A DNA stretch of 64,000 bases from Scalesia atractyloides (lineage: Eukaryota > Streptophyta > Magnoliopsida > Asterales > Asteraceae), in NCBI GenBank assembly GCA_947069175.1, contig CAMTDV010000023.1:84640391-84704390 (forward strand), read 5' to 3'. The notes under the pieces are model-generated. The model ran no database searches, had not been told where the DNA came from, and saw nothing but the letters and a program-made list of their open reading frames with translations. Made by a program: the position numbers and the translations under genes. Every line of letters begins with the position of its first letter. The first letter of the stretch is position 1. Positions 10,951 to 21,487 of the stretch are shown here, piece by piece.

Positions 10951-13900
10951 AATTTGAAGACCAAGAAAGCATTGGAGTTCACCCATAGCACTCATTTCAA
11001 ACTCTGCTGTCATGACTTCTCTAAACTCTTCACACATACCATTGCATATGGATCCAAAAATGATGCCATCCACATAAATCTGGACAAGCATCAAATCCTT
11101 TCCTCTCCATTTTAGAAACAAAGTTTTATCTATTTTACCTCTTGTAAAGCCTATGGATAAGAGAAATGTGGAAAAGGGTTTCATACCAGGCTCTAGGTGC
11201 TTATTTTAAGCCATATAAAGCTTTGTTTAGCTTGTAAACATGATTCGGATAAAAAGTATCTTCAAAACCAGGGGGTTGGCATACATATACCTCTTCCTTG
11301 ATCTTTCTATATAAGAATGCACACTTGATATCCATTTGATACACCTTGATGTTGTGGTTGGCAGCAAAGGCTAAAAGCAGTTTGATGGCCTCCTGTCTAT
11401 AGTTTTTGAACCACAAGCCTAGCTTTATTTTGACAACAATGCCCCTTTCATCTGTTTTGTTCTTGAAGATCCATTTTGTGCCTATAGGACATACATCCTG
11501 AGGCAATGGTACAAGTTCCCATACTTGTTATGTTTTGAACTGTAGGAGCTCTTCTAGCATGGCCTCTACCTAACTGTTGTCTTCTAGTGCCTCTAGTACT
11601 TGACAGGTTGTGTGATTGATAGAAAACCAGCAAAAAGAAAAATGTTTTGGATTGACTTCTTGTGAGAACCCCTTCATTGATGTTGCCAATAATTTGGTCA
11701 GATGGATGATTTTAAGGTAGATTAGATCTCCTTTATATGGAACAATGGCATTTTGAGGTGAAGGCTGTAAATGGAAATCATCTGAGCTAACATCTGTCGG
11801 CAATTTTGAAGAGCAGCCAACCTTCTGTTTGGAATGGAGGTGGAGGTATAGGTGGAATCAAAGTTTATTTTTCCTGAGTCTGCAAGCATTGTTCTAGCAG
11901 TTTCAATCAAAGTTCTATTTATCCTTTCAACCACCCATTTTGTTCTGGTGTCTTTGGGATGCTGTATTGCCTACATCCCTTTGACAGACAAAATCATCCA
12001 ACGCCTTATTTTTTAAACTCTGTCCCATTGTCACTCCTAAAGACTTTTACTAGCAGGTTAAATTGCTTTTCAACTTGTTTTACAATTTTGCAAAATACCA
12101 GTAGTCTCATCTTTGGAGTGCATGAAGTAGGTCCATGTAAACTTGAAAAAACATCAACTATGACAAGACAATATCTCTTCTTTTAAAACTCATGATTTGT
12201 ATAGGGCCAAGCAAGTCCATATGTAGCAATTGCAGACACTGACTTGTTTTGGACTCTTCAATTGATTTATATGAACTTTTATGTTGTTTACCTTTTAAAC
12301 AGGAAACACAATGTTCATCACAGGTGAATTGTTTTGATAAAATACCTCTTACAAGACCTTGTTTGGAGAGTATAGTGATAATTTTAAGATTTGTGTGACC
12401 AAGTCTTCTATGCCATAGTTTTTCTCTTTGTTAGAAGCAACCGAGAATAGACATGCATTGGACATTGGATTATCTTTCAACATATCAACTACATATACAT
12501 TGCCACTTCTGTGAGCAACAAGCTATGCTTTGCTCTCAGCTATGATTTGATCAATCTTTTTAACCACTTCTGGCCCAATAATCTAACAAGTTTTTTTAGT
12601 GAAGAATGACCCATAGCCTTTATCACTCATTTGAGATACACTAAGAAGATTAAATTTCAGATTGTTAATAAGATTGACATGTTCAAACTTGAGTTTCCCA
12701 ACCTAGATAGTCCCTGACCCTAACATCTTCCCTTTAAAATTGTTACCAAAAGATATATGACCCCTTCATGTGCCATGAAATTTTGAGTATGGCTCTACAT
12801 CCTGTCATATGCCTAAAGCCTCCAATATCTAGATACCATAAACTATCAAGGCAAGTAGAAGCTCCCACACATTAGTAAACAATTAGTTTAGGTAAGTTTC
12901 CAAAGCCACATAGCTTTGGATGGGGTCATTGACATTCTAGCCTCAAGTCCAGGAATATGGTCAATGTTTTGAATAGATTTTGATAACATCTGCTGTGGAC
13001 CATTTCCTATAAACTGATCATAACCATGAGGATGCTTATTAACTCTTGGTTTAGATGGTCTTTTGTAGACCTCATAGTCAAGTGGTACACTCTTGTAAGC
13101 AGGTTGGCCATATCCCTTGTAAATTTATTAGCTGATGGTGCATCTGTTACCTGACGTTTCTAGGAGCAGAGGTTATATTCAATTGTTTGGTAACACATGT
13201 TTGGACAGGGCCAAAAGTCTCTCTGGTCTTTTCATTTTTTGAACTCTCAAGTGTTTTAGATTTATACTCATTTCTTTTGACATCAAAATTTTTGAGATAA
13301 ACACACTCTTAAGTTTTGTGGTCTGATCTGCCACAAATGTTGCAATTTGGTGAATCAATGATCAAACTTATTTTGTTTATATCATATGCTTTTATAAGAA
13401 ACAATTTTTAGTGACATGATTCTTCTCTTCACAAAAATCATAAAAAAGCTTGATATTTTCTCTCTTTTCTTCCCTTTTTCTGTCTTTTTGTCAGCAGATG
13501 TTGTAACATCTGTTGGAAGATCTTTTAAGGTAATGATCTTGACTTGAGGTGCCTTTACACCTTCAATGGTTGAAAAATTCATTGGCTTAAAGTTGTCAAG
13601 AATATCACACTCATCTGACAGGTAGGTTTAAATTGAGTATTTTTCAATTTTCTCAAAAGTTGAGGATCCAGCTTGTCTTTCTAAAACAATTTTCTTACCA
13701 TTTGGTTCAGTGAATTTAATTTCTTGACCAGCCAAGTTTGTTGGAATAAGTTCAACCAATTCACAATCATTTACAGCAGTGTTTTGAGAAACTTAGTCAT
13801 ATTTTCCAAAACCTACACCAAATTTTACATTACTTTTGATATGTGATTCTAACATGAGCTCATAACCTTTGCAGGATTCTACCCACTTTTCACAAGTAAT

Positions 13901-15998
13901 TTGGGTAGATTCAAGCTCCTTTTTACAACTTTGATATTTTTCTATCATAGTTTGGAGTTGATCATTGGTTATGCTAGACTCATGTTTGAGGCTACTATGA
14001 TTTCAAACAGTTTTTTTTTAACTCTTTTGCAAGTTTTTCAAATGAATTTCATCATCCAAAATTTTGTTTCTAAGATTTTCATTCACCTCCTTTATTTAGC
14101 AAAAGCAATATTGCATTTATCAAAACATAAGGACCTAGTTGATGCCTTAGCAGCAGCCCTCATGGCACAAGCACATTTACCTTCACAAACACTGGTTTCC
14201 ATGGGTCTGACACTGAGATCACAGTTTCTTCACCAACTTTCTCTTCTGAAACATCTGCCATAACATTATCACAACCATCATTAGAATTTAACATTTTTTT
14301 CCTCAGACTCATACCCTTCAATTATAGTGTCTAGTGCCATGAAACAAAAATCATCATGTTTCTTTTCAGTATTAGTAACTAGAGCAAAATTCTCATTAGT
14401 CAATTCTTCAGGTAAGCTACTTCAATCAACAAAACCTTGTGTAAAGAAATTCTATTGACTGGTCTCCGCAGGAGCAGAGGTTTGTGTAACTTGTGGTGCA
14501 GGTTGCACTTGAACCTGAGGACTTGGGGCTTGAACATACTGTATCTAAGGAACAGTGGTTTGGACATATTGAACTGGAACAGTGGTTACAGGGTGTGCAA
14601 AATGAGCAGTGTTTTGCATATGAGGAGCAGGGGTATATTGGGAATAATGGACAATGTTTTGTGTCTTTTGACGTTTCGGGCTTGAGTGTGTGATAATTGG
14701 ACCATTTGTTTGACTCCTACACTCCCTAGAAAAATGACATAACCTACTACACTTGTAGCATTTAATCTTTGACTAATCCAACCCAACTTTTAACCCTCCA
14801 TGTAACCTTGGGAATTTCCTACCATTCTTTCATAGAACTTGCTGTCCTAACACTCAGCAATGCCACTTGGTGTAATATGTTTGCTGGTCTAACACTCAGC
14901 AATGCCACTTGGTGTAATATGTCATTTCTTCTAAATCAGTTGGATCAAAATGTTGAAGATCATTAAGTTCAAAGGATAAGTTGTCAAAAACTTGGTTTTC
15001 CCCATTTACTGCAAAAGCAAAGTTGGGTGAGCAAGAATCAGAGTTGAAATTCCCACCAGATGTTATGTCTGTAAAATGATCATAACTCTGTTCCTTGCTA
15101 CTACCAGAGGTTTCTTCTTGACCAAAAGTGTTTATTACCAAAAGAATAATCATCAGCCACTTTTCCTGACTCTTGTAACTTCTTTTTCTGGTTAAGCTCT
15201 CTCTCATAAATGAGAAGCCTACCATGAAGCTGAGTCAAACTCATCTCTTTGAACCCAACAGTAGTTCTAGTTACAAAGGCAATAGTGTCCCACTTTTCTG
15301 GTAGAGATCTTAGAAATCGACTATTCAAAGTGTAATTTGGATATTTGACTTTTACTAGTTTTTAACTCACCAATGAGACAACTAAACCTTTCAAATTGTT
15401 GAATTAATGATTCTCCTTTCACATGACAAGATGTTTCATACTGTTGGTTCAAAACTTCTGTGTTATTTTCAATAACCTCTTTAGTGCCACCAAATTGTTC
15501 TTTCAGAGCATCCCATAACTCCTTTGCATTGTTACAGTGCAACAGGCTAGCATAGATATCATTAGGCAAAGCAGTTGCCACGATACTAAATGCATTTGCA
15601 TCTAGCTCAATTTTCTAAAAATCTTGCTCGGAGTAATGTTCAGGACTCTTTGTAACTTGAAGTTTTGGGTCTTCGGCACTCGGTACCATCGGAACATGTG
15701 TTCCGAAGATAATCGATTTTCAGCAACCCGTTTCTGTTGTGCAAGTATGTGACCCATCCGACGTTGCTAGATATTGTACTATGAACTGACAAGTATCGGA
15801 GGTTTGTACATGGTGCTAGTGTTGTGTGGATCTTGTAAATTTTGAGACATTTTGATTGTTTATAAACAGGTTTTGTTTAAAAACTTTGAACGTTAATAAA
15901 CTTTTATTCTATTTTCAATACAAACGAACAAACGAATTAGCAGTGAGAGCTGACCAGTTTATATCAAACTGATTGTTAAATCAAATTTGAACGACTAA

Positions 15999-16010
15999 GC
16001 TCTGATATCA
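15999..16010 (-). other. Primer-binding site of the SIRE-like copia
   Basis: On the minus strand TGATATCAGAGC lies two bases inside the 5' LTR. It is one base from TGGTATCAGAGC, the complement of the initiator tRNA-Met 3' end used by plant copia elements. Confidence 0.8.
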
Positions 16011-16012
16011 AT

Positions 16013-16699
16013 TGTTAGGATCTGAGTTTGTATTGTTGTGAAAGTTTAAGGATGGAAAGTAATGAATGAAGATAAATCAAAGATAAATGCAGCGGAAATG
16101 TAAACTTTGATTACAACAATTGGAAGAATGTTTTCATTGACATGCTTTTGTAATATTAATCATGTATGCATGCAAATTATGAACTCCCCCTCAGCCTAAG
16201 ATCACTCTAATTTGTTCGTACAGAATGTGTAGAAGAAGTGGTAGATAGAATAGTACAGTCACTGTTCTATTTATAGTACATTACAAACCACTTAGCATCT
16301 TTGGCTGACGTCACTATGAAAGTGACTTTTAACAAACTAAACAAACTCTAAACACTGCTAGACCTAAACACTGTTACATTAAAATACAATATAAACTCGG
16401 ATGATAACAACTGTTGAGATATCCTCTGTTGGGCTTTATCCTTTGTTAGTTTTCACCAGACTTTACTTCATCAGAGATTCTCATTAAGAAACCTTTGCTT
16501 CAACAACCTTTAAGCTTAATCAGAGTTTCTCTCTAGCAGACTTTAGCTTCCAACAGAGCTTTGTCTCTTAACAAATCTTATGAACAATCTTTAAGTATCA
16601 GCAGAGTTTAGAGCAGCAGATCTTTATTAGTGATCAACTGTTGTAGATTGTTTTGGCTTTCAATCATCTGTTCTTTTATAGGGTTTAATAGATTCAACA
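16013..16699 (-). repeat. 5' LTR of the SIRE-like copia
   Basis: 687 bp matching 4833-5520 from end to end, with TG at 16013 and CA at 16699. It carries about 16 extra bases near 16355-16371 (a small local duplication around AAACACTG) and many scattered substitutions relative to the 3' LTR. Confidence 0.93.
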
Positions 16700-16704
16700 G
16701 TACT
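16700..16704. repeat. Right target-site duplication GTACT
   Basis: Perfect partner of 4828-4832. Confidence 0.9.
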
Positions 16705-16790
16705 GGATGCTAAAGGATGTAACTACAAAAGGACACTCGAGCGACTCATAGCTTTGGAGGAAGAGACCGTCTCTCTCAGTAAACCTTAAC
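16705..16790 (+). pseudogene. Continuation of the split coding-like stretch
   Basis: Directly after the target duplication a short plus-strand translation reads LDAKGCNYKRTLERLIALEEET, protein-like and followed by a stop near 16788. It is compatible with being the far side of the unrecognised stretch that ends at 4827. No family assigned. Confidence 0.25.
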
Positions 16791-17357
16791 CGTTTTTGTA
16801 CTGAAAGAAAATCAAATTGTCCTTAGTTATTAGGCATGTGCCCACGTTGTTATCAGTGACCTGTATTAAGTTTGTTACGTTTTTTATTATCGATCTTTCT
16901 TCATATCTACAATTATATGCTTATCTCATGATATCAAATTTTGGTTTCAATTCGCACTTATGTTCAAGATAATATACACACTACTATACGAGAAGATCTA
17001 CATGATGAGATGTACCATTTCTAAATAAATATAAGGCTTATATATAGATACTTCAATTGCATATTTTATTATGTAAGGTTCAAACCACACCCCCATACTA
17101 CTGTTTTATAATTTGGGTTACTTTCACATCGATGATATTTATTACAAACTTAATGTCTTACTCTATTACAATGTCTACACCTATTTCCTACTCAAATTGT
17201 ACATCCTCTGATCATATATTACACATTATCAGCATGTTTGTGTAACTTACAGACAAATGAGAGGATTAACCAAACAAAACAGACAAACATCATTCAGCCT
17301 CGCTGCAATGCGTGGGTTCCTACTAGCACATATAATACATATATACAATACATCTAT
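16791..17357. other. AT-rich intergenic stretch, nothing recognised
   Basis: No coding signal or named repeat. An open frame at 17057-17245 has low-complexity composition and no motif. Confidence 0.5.
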
Positions 17358-19025
17358 TGATATGCGTCAAATGCAACATGTAAATTGTATCAAATACAGT
17401 ATAAAATAAACCCTTTTAGTACTAATGTTGGAAAAAGTGTGTTTCTTAGTATACTTTTGATTTTCAGGATGAAAAGAGCTTAAACATACAAAAGGAACAA
17501 ATTAACGACAAAATCCGAACATTAGTATAAAGACGGGAAGACAACAAACCATACCAACCTTCTGAGCTTCACCCCAAGACTAAAAACAACGAATCAGAAG
17601 TTGGCGCGGGGCCGTGCCCCTTCAAGATTCCAGATTAGAAGAAGACAAACAGAAGCAGACAAGAGGCACGATGCCATGTCCCATTAGGGAGGGCCGTGGT
17701 CAACTTCTAGATTTGCATATATGGGATAGTACAACAAGTACCATGTCCATGGGGTCGTGCATTAACACACAAGGCCATATAGCAGAGTGATCTAACATAC
17801 GTATTGAATGAAGACAGAGAAGAAGGAAGACACGGGGCAGTGCCCTACGGGAACATGGATGTGTGAAGGGTCTGTTTCCAGCTATAGATAGGGGTGCTTG
17901 GTTTCACTCCGACTCATCCCTTGGCAAACCATTTCTCTCACACCTGCCACCACTCCACCATCATCTTCCACCACAATCATTAGAGTTTAGAGTGTATAGT
18001 AGTCTCGGGATCCAAGATTGATCGTAAGAGCCTTTGTCAAACTATGGCCATGCTTGGCTAATCTCTTATATCACTTGGAAGACGAAATCTTTTTGTATTA
18101 CTTTTGATTTCCAATCTTTGGTTAACTTTTTAATTGGGTTTGTATTAATGATTTTAATAACTAATTTCTTTATATTGAAAGATGATTTTTATTCGTCACT
18201 ACTTCATGTATTGTTGATTCACTCACTCGTGTCTTTACGGTCTATATAAAGCGTGTTAACTGCCTGGAAGGGGGTTAGAAGGGTGGTTTGGGTAAAACTC
18301 TTGGCTCGTTCAGTGTATAGATCCTGCGAGGACTTGGTTCAAGCTTATTAGGACTTCCCTTAAGGCAGATGCATCAAATCGGGGGAAGTAAGAACGGCCT
18401 GAACCCCTTATTTAGAAACTACTATTAAAACCTTAATACTGGTCTTGCGGGACCGTATCCCTGCTGACCCAGACCAATATGGCCGAGGGTAGCGTTACCT
18501 CCAAAAGTGGGACATGCCACATTTTGCATTAATAACTTACTTAATTATCTTTAGTATTCCGGCCTTGCGGGACTGTATCTCTGCTGACTCAGACCAATAT
18601 GACTGAGGGTATTGTTGCCTCCAAAAGAGGGACATGCCACTTTAATCAATATAATCTCTTAAAAAACCCGAAGTGCGTAAAATCATCAAAGGATAGTAAA
18701 GGATGAGTCGAAACCAAGTGATTCTATCTTGTTTACTTGTTTCCTTTATTTTCTTTTGCTTATTTTACTTTACTTGTCAAAATCTTTTCTCAAAGTTTGG
18801 GTCGATTAGACGTTGACGATAATCCGGTATTAAAAGCTCTTGTGTCCTTGGACGACCTCGGTATCTTACCATCACTATACTACGCCAACGATGGATCATT
18901 GCCTAGCGTGTTGTAGAAAGTGATAGTTGCATATCGTGTTTATAAATTTAAAGCTAGAACAAACGAGTGAAAAGTACTTAAAATATATCTAAAAATTATA
19001 CCCACGCATGCATCACGTAACCCAT
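17358..19025 (+). mobile_element. Ty3/gypsy-type LTR (truncated element), copy 1
   Basis: It begins TGATATGCGTCAAATGCAAC and is collinear with 25728-27380, including TTGATCGTAAGAG near 18020 and the tail before 19000. Homology continues a little past the expected LTR end into a CACGT-like block, so this is an LTR plus a few internal bases rather than a clean solo LTR. It has an internal tandem duplication of about 120 bp (units starting near 18441 and 18561, each with CTTGCGGGAC and CAGACCAATATG). A TATA-like CTATAGATAGG occurs near 17880. GC-rich CACGGGGCCGTG-type motifs occur near 17600-17850. The Athila/Tat-like lineage is inferred. Confidence 0.65.
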
Positions 19026-19102
19026 ACACACATACATATACATACACACCCACACCCACATATATACATTTATATACAGAAACGCACCCATACGTACATA
19101 TA

Positions 19103-19509
19103 GGGTGGGGTTCGGCTACAAAGTCCATTATTCCTACAAAGTGTATAAAGTCATAAAGCACCACAATTTTAGCCATAAAACACACTCAAAACCCACAAAT
19201 AACAGAGTAAAGATCACTAAAAAACAATATCCAAACCCTAATATTCCATAAAAACTTCAAACACACCATCGTAAAACTATGAATATAAGACACAACATGA
19301 TAATCAACATATGGCACACTAATGTTAGTCATTCGATAATCAAAGCCTTATCACCCAAAACACAACACAAAACCCACAAATATGACGTTTAGTAATCTCC
19401 AGTTTGTTATTTGGAGTTGGAGTGTGTTTTATGGCTGAAATTGTGATGTTTGATGACTTTGTACACTTTGTAAGAAAAATGAACTTTGTAACTAACTCTC
19501 ACCCCACAC
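19103..19509. mobile_element. Compact DNA element with TIRs of about 90 bp
   Basis: The two ends are long imperfect inverted repeats. The left arm is GTGGGGTTCGGCTACAAAG followed by an AAAGTGTATAAAGTCATAAAG block and AGCCATAAAACACACTC (19105-19190). The reverse complement of the right arm (about 19415-19507) has the same blocks in the same order. The total is about 400 bp with no transposase, so this is a non-autonomous, MITE-like element. Long TIRs suggest a Mutator-like type. I could not find a convincing target duplication in the CA/TA-rich flanks. Both arms translate to similar peptides (CFMAKIVVLYDFIHFV and CFMAEIVMFDDFVHFV), which is the inverted repeat read twice. Confidence 0.75.
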
Positions 19510-19889
19510 ATAATATACATGTATATACACAAACACACCCATACACATATACATACATACACACATATACATTTTCTTTTATGTACTAATCTATTTTAAG
19601 TTGGTCTCATAAAAAGATTATGAACATCAAGATGTTCTCATAAACCTTATATGACTTAACTTTACTTCATGCGGGGATAATCATACTATTATTATATACA
19701 ATAATGTACGATTTATTTCTACTATAAAATACCCCTCTCATATATAAAATGTAGATGAATTTCCATTCTATCCCTCTTAAATGCTTTATGCAAATAAATG
19801 ATATATTATTGTAAAATATCCCTTTCAGATACATACTTTTTGATAGAGTTACCGTCTTCAATATATTATATATATATATATATATATAT
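19510..19889. other. Intergenic, CA/TA microsatellite-rich
   Basis: CACATATACATACA-type repeats at about 19520-19575 and a (TA)n run at about 19861-19889. I see no gene. Confidence 0.6.
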
Positions 19890-20362
19890 GGAAGGGTTAT
19901 ATGAAAACGTAAGTATTGCGAGAACCGTGAGAACGAATGAAAAAATTAATCAAAACCAATTTTTTAATACAACCCTTATTGTAATTAAAAAAACGAAAAC
20001 CAATTTTTTTAATACAATCCTCATTGTAATTAAAATACAACGTCAAAGAAAAAATTTACAACATCAAATAATTCATTTCTACTCTCGAAATCACTCTTAT
20101 TAGATTATTTATACGTATGTAAATATAACAAGTTTACGCATGTGTAAATGGCAAACTTACACATGGGTAAATTTTTTTTATTTAAGAGTTCACGTAGATT
20201 TAAACGTGTATATTAAATTTCTAACATTGTATTCGAATAATAATAATAATAAGTGTAAAAATAAATTTTTAATTTTAAATGTTTTTGACCAAGTTTTTGC
20301 GGTTTTTTCATTCGTTCTCACGATTCTCGCGATATTTAGCATTCTCATTTAAACCATCCCCC
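19890..20362. mobile_element. MITE-like TIR element, copy A
   Basis: The left end GGGTTATATGAAAACGTAAG leads into a GCGAGAACCGTGAGAACG block. The right end, reverse-complemented, reads GGTTTAAATGAGAATGCTAA followed by GCGAGAATCGTGAGAACG. TIRs are about 55 bp. The interior is AT-rich and contains repeated AACCAATTTTTT blocks. It is flanked by (TA)n on the left and by TA/CA microsatellite on the right. No coding capacity. Confidence 0.7.
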
Positions 20363-20386
20363 ATATACATACATACATACACATAG

Positions 20387-20413
<27 letters not shown>
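20363..20413. repeat. TA/CA microsatellite between two TIR elements
   Basis: ATACATACATACATACAC followed by a (TA)n run of about 13 units, ending directly at the next element. Confidence 0.85.
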
Positions 20414-20417
<4 letters not shown>

Positions 20418-20766
20418 ACTTTCAAATGAGAACCCCACTTGAGTTGCGAGAACCACGAGAACTTCTACTTCCCGTGTGAATATTTCAACCAAATTTTGCA
20501 CAAAGGTATATGAACAACTCACAAAGAGACCTGTAAAAAAAATCCCAAAAAAAATTTACGAGCCAGTTTTTTCAACATATAAGTTTCATTTACGGTAGTG
20601 TAACTTAATGTAGCGCAAATGTTTTAGTGATTCTGCCCCACCGTAAAAGTGCTTATGAATTGTTATTTGAAAGGTAATTTTTTAATAAAATATGGTGATT
20701 TTTTTGAAAAAAATCTTTAGAAGTCGAGTTCTCACAACTTAACCTAGTTCTCATTTTAACGATTCC
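20414..20766. mobile_element. MITE-like TIR element, copy B
   Basis: The left end is GGATACTTTCAAATGAGAAC followed by TTGAGTTGCGAGAACC. The right end, reverse-complemented, is GGAATCGTTAAAATGAGAAC followed by TTAAGTTGTGAGAACT. Length is 353 bp. The left end matches the right end of the large element at 2035-2083, so they share a TIR family. Microsatellite lies on both sides (TA left, CA/TA right). No coding capacity. Confidence 0.72.
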
Positions 20767-21487
20767 CACACACATATACACACATATATAATTGTAGCAT
20801 GATGAGTACATGTATATATAGCGTCAAGACTAAAGTCAATTACCCAAATGATTCTCACACGATCCTAATCACACACACACATATATATATATGTATATAT
20901 ATAAAGGGGTATAATCTAACAAATAGGAAACAGACCAATGATGTCTGCAAAGGTATGTCTGTTGGTGAATCTACCTGTAACACCTTCTAGAAAATCAATC
21001 CCATAAGGCACGTAATTGGCTCTATAATCTCACAGGCATTGCAAGTGCTGGCATCCACAAATGATTCTCCAAATATGAAGTATGACATAACTTGTGGTTC
21101 ACCGGAAACTACAATTAATGATGTAACTTGTATGAACCCTACGAATATGAGGACATGGAAAAGTTCACCGGCCATGTTTGTATGCGTTGTTGGACTACAC
21201 ATTAAGAGATCAAGTACTGATTTCAAATCCCAATTGCATGCTCGTTATTCATATAAAGAGAGATATTAACGAGTAGCGGGCAAGTAAAAAATAAATTAAC
21301 GCCACTTAATAGAATGCATTCTTTAACTTTCTTTCAGTAATTACAAGTTATTAAGCATGCCATGTGATATGAACTGAATTACGTAAAACTATGATATTAT
21401 TATATATAAATAGTTCTTAAACTCTTAGTAATAGTAGTAGCTATTTTGTCCTTTAGTGGGTTTTTCTTAGTTTTTGTCTTTTTCAAA
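20767..21487. other. Intergenic, microsatellites then unique sequence
   Basis: CA/TA runs at 20767-20905, then AT-rich sequence. Two overlapping short open frames on opposite strands (20987-21269) have no recognised domain, and neither stands out by composition. Confidence 0.5.

Larger units (their letters stand above)
9956..15850 (-). pseudogene. Gag-pol polyprotein remnant of the SIRE-like copia
   Basis: An ATG at 15850 opens MSQNLQDPHNTSTMYKPP, soon hitting stops. A UBN2-type gag core lies at about 15580-14900 (NAKELWDALKEQFGGT), followed by a zinc knuckle near 14760-14719 of the form CYKCSRLCHFSREC. Protease lies near 12850, with the active-site motif reading DIGG instead of D-S/T-G. An HHCC integrase zinc domain lies near 12420-12270 and the integrase core near 12240-11790. 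RT spans about 11510-10950 and RNase H about 10440-9956, ending TNDQLADVLTKAL. The RT has lost about 15 residues after KTDERG, and its YVDD box reads YVDG at 11065-11076. A SINE interrupts the frame at 10785. The product would be non-functional. Confidence 0.85.
4833..16699 (-). mobile_element. SIRE-like Ty1/copia LTR retrotransposon, full length but decayed
   Basis: This is a complete insertion of 11,867 bp with two LTRs of about 690 bp, TG...CA ends, a perfect GTACT target duplication, a primer-binding site next to the 5' LTR and a purine tract next to the 3' LTR. On the minus strand the order is gag, zinc knuckle, protease, integrase, RT and RNase H, as in Ty1/copia. A further coding region of about 3.9 kb lies after RNase H, the arrangement known for the SIRE/Maximus lineage with its env-like ORF. 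The lineage assignment rests on this architecture. Every coding part has stops or frameshifts, so the copy cannot make its own proteins. The two LTRs differ by many substitutions and by about 16 extra bases near 16355-16371, which points to an old insertion. Confidence 0.92.
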
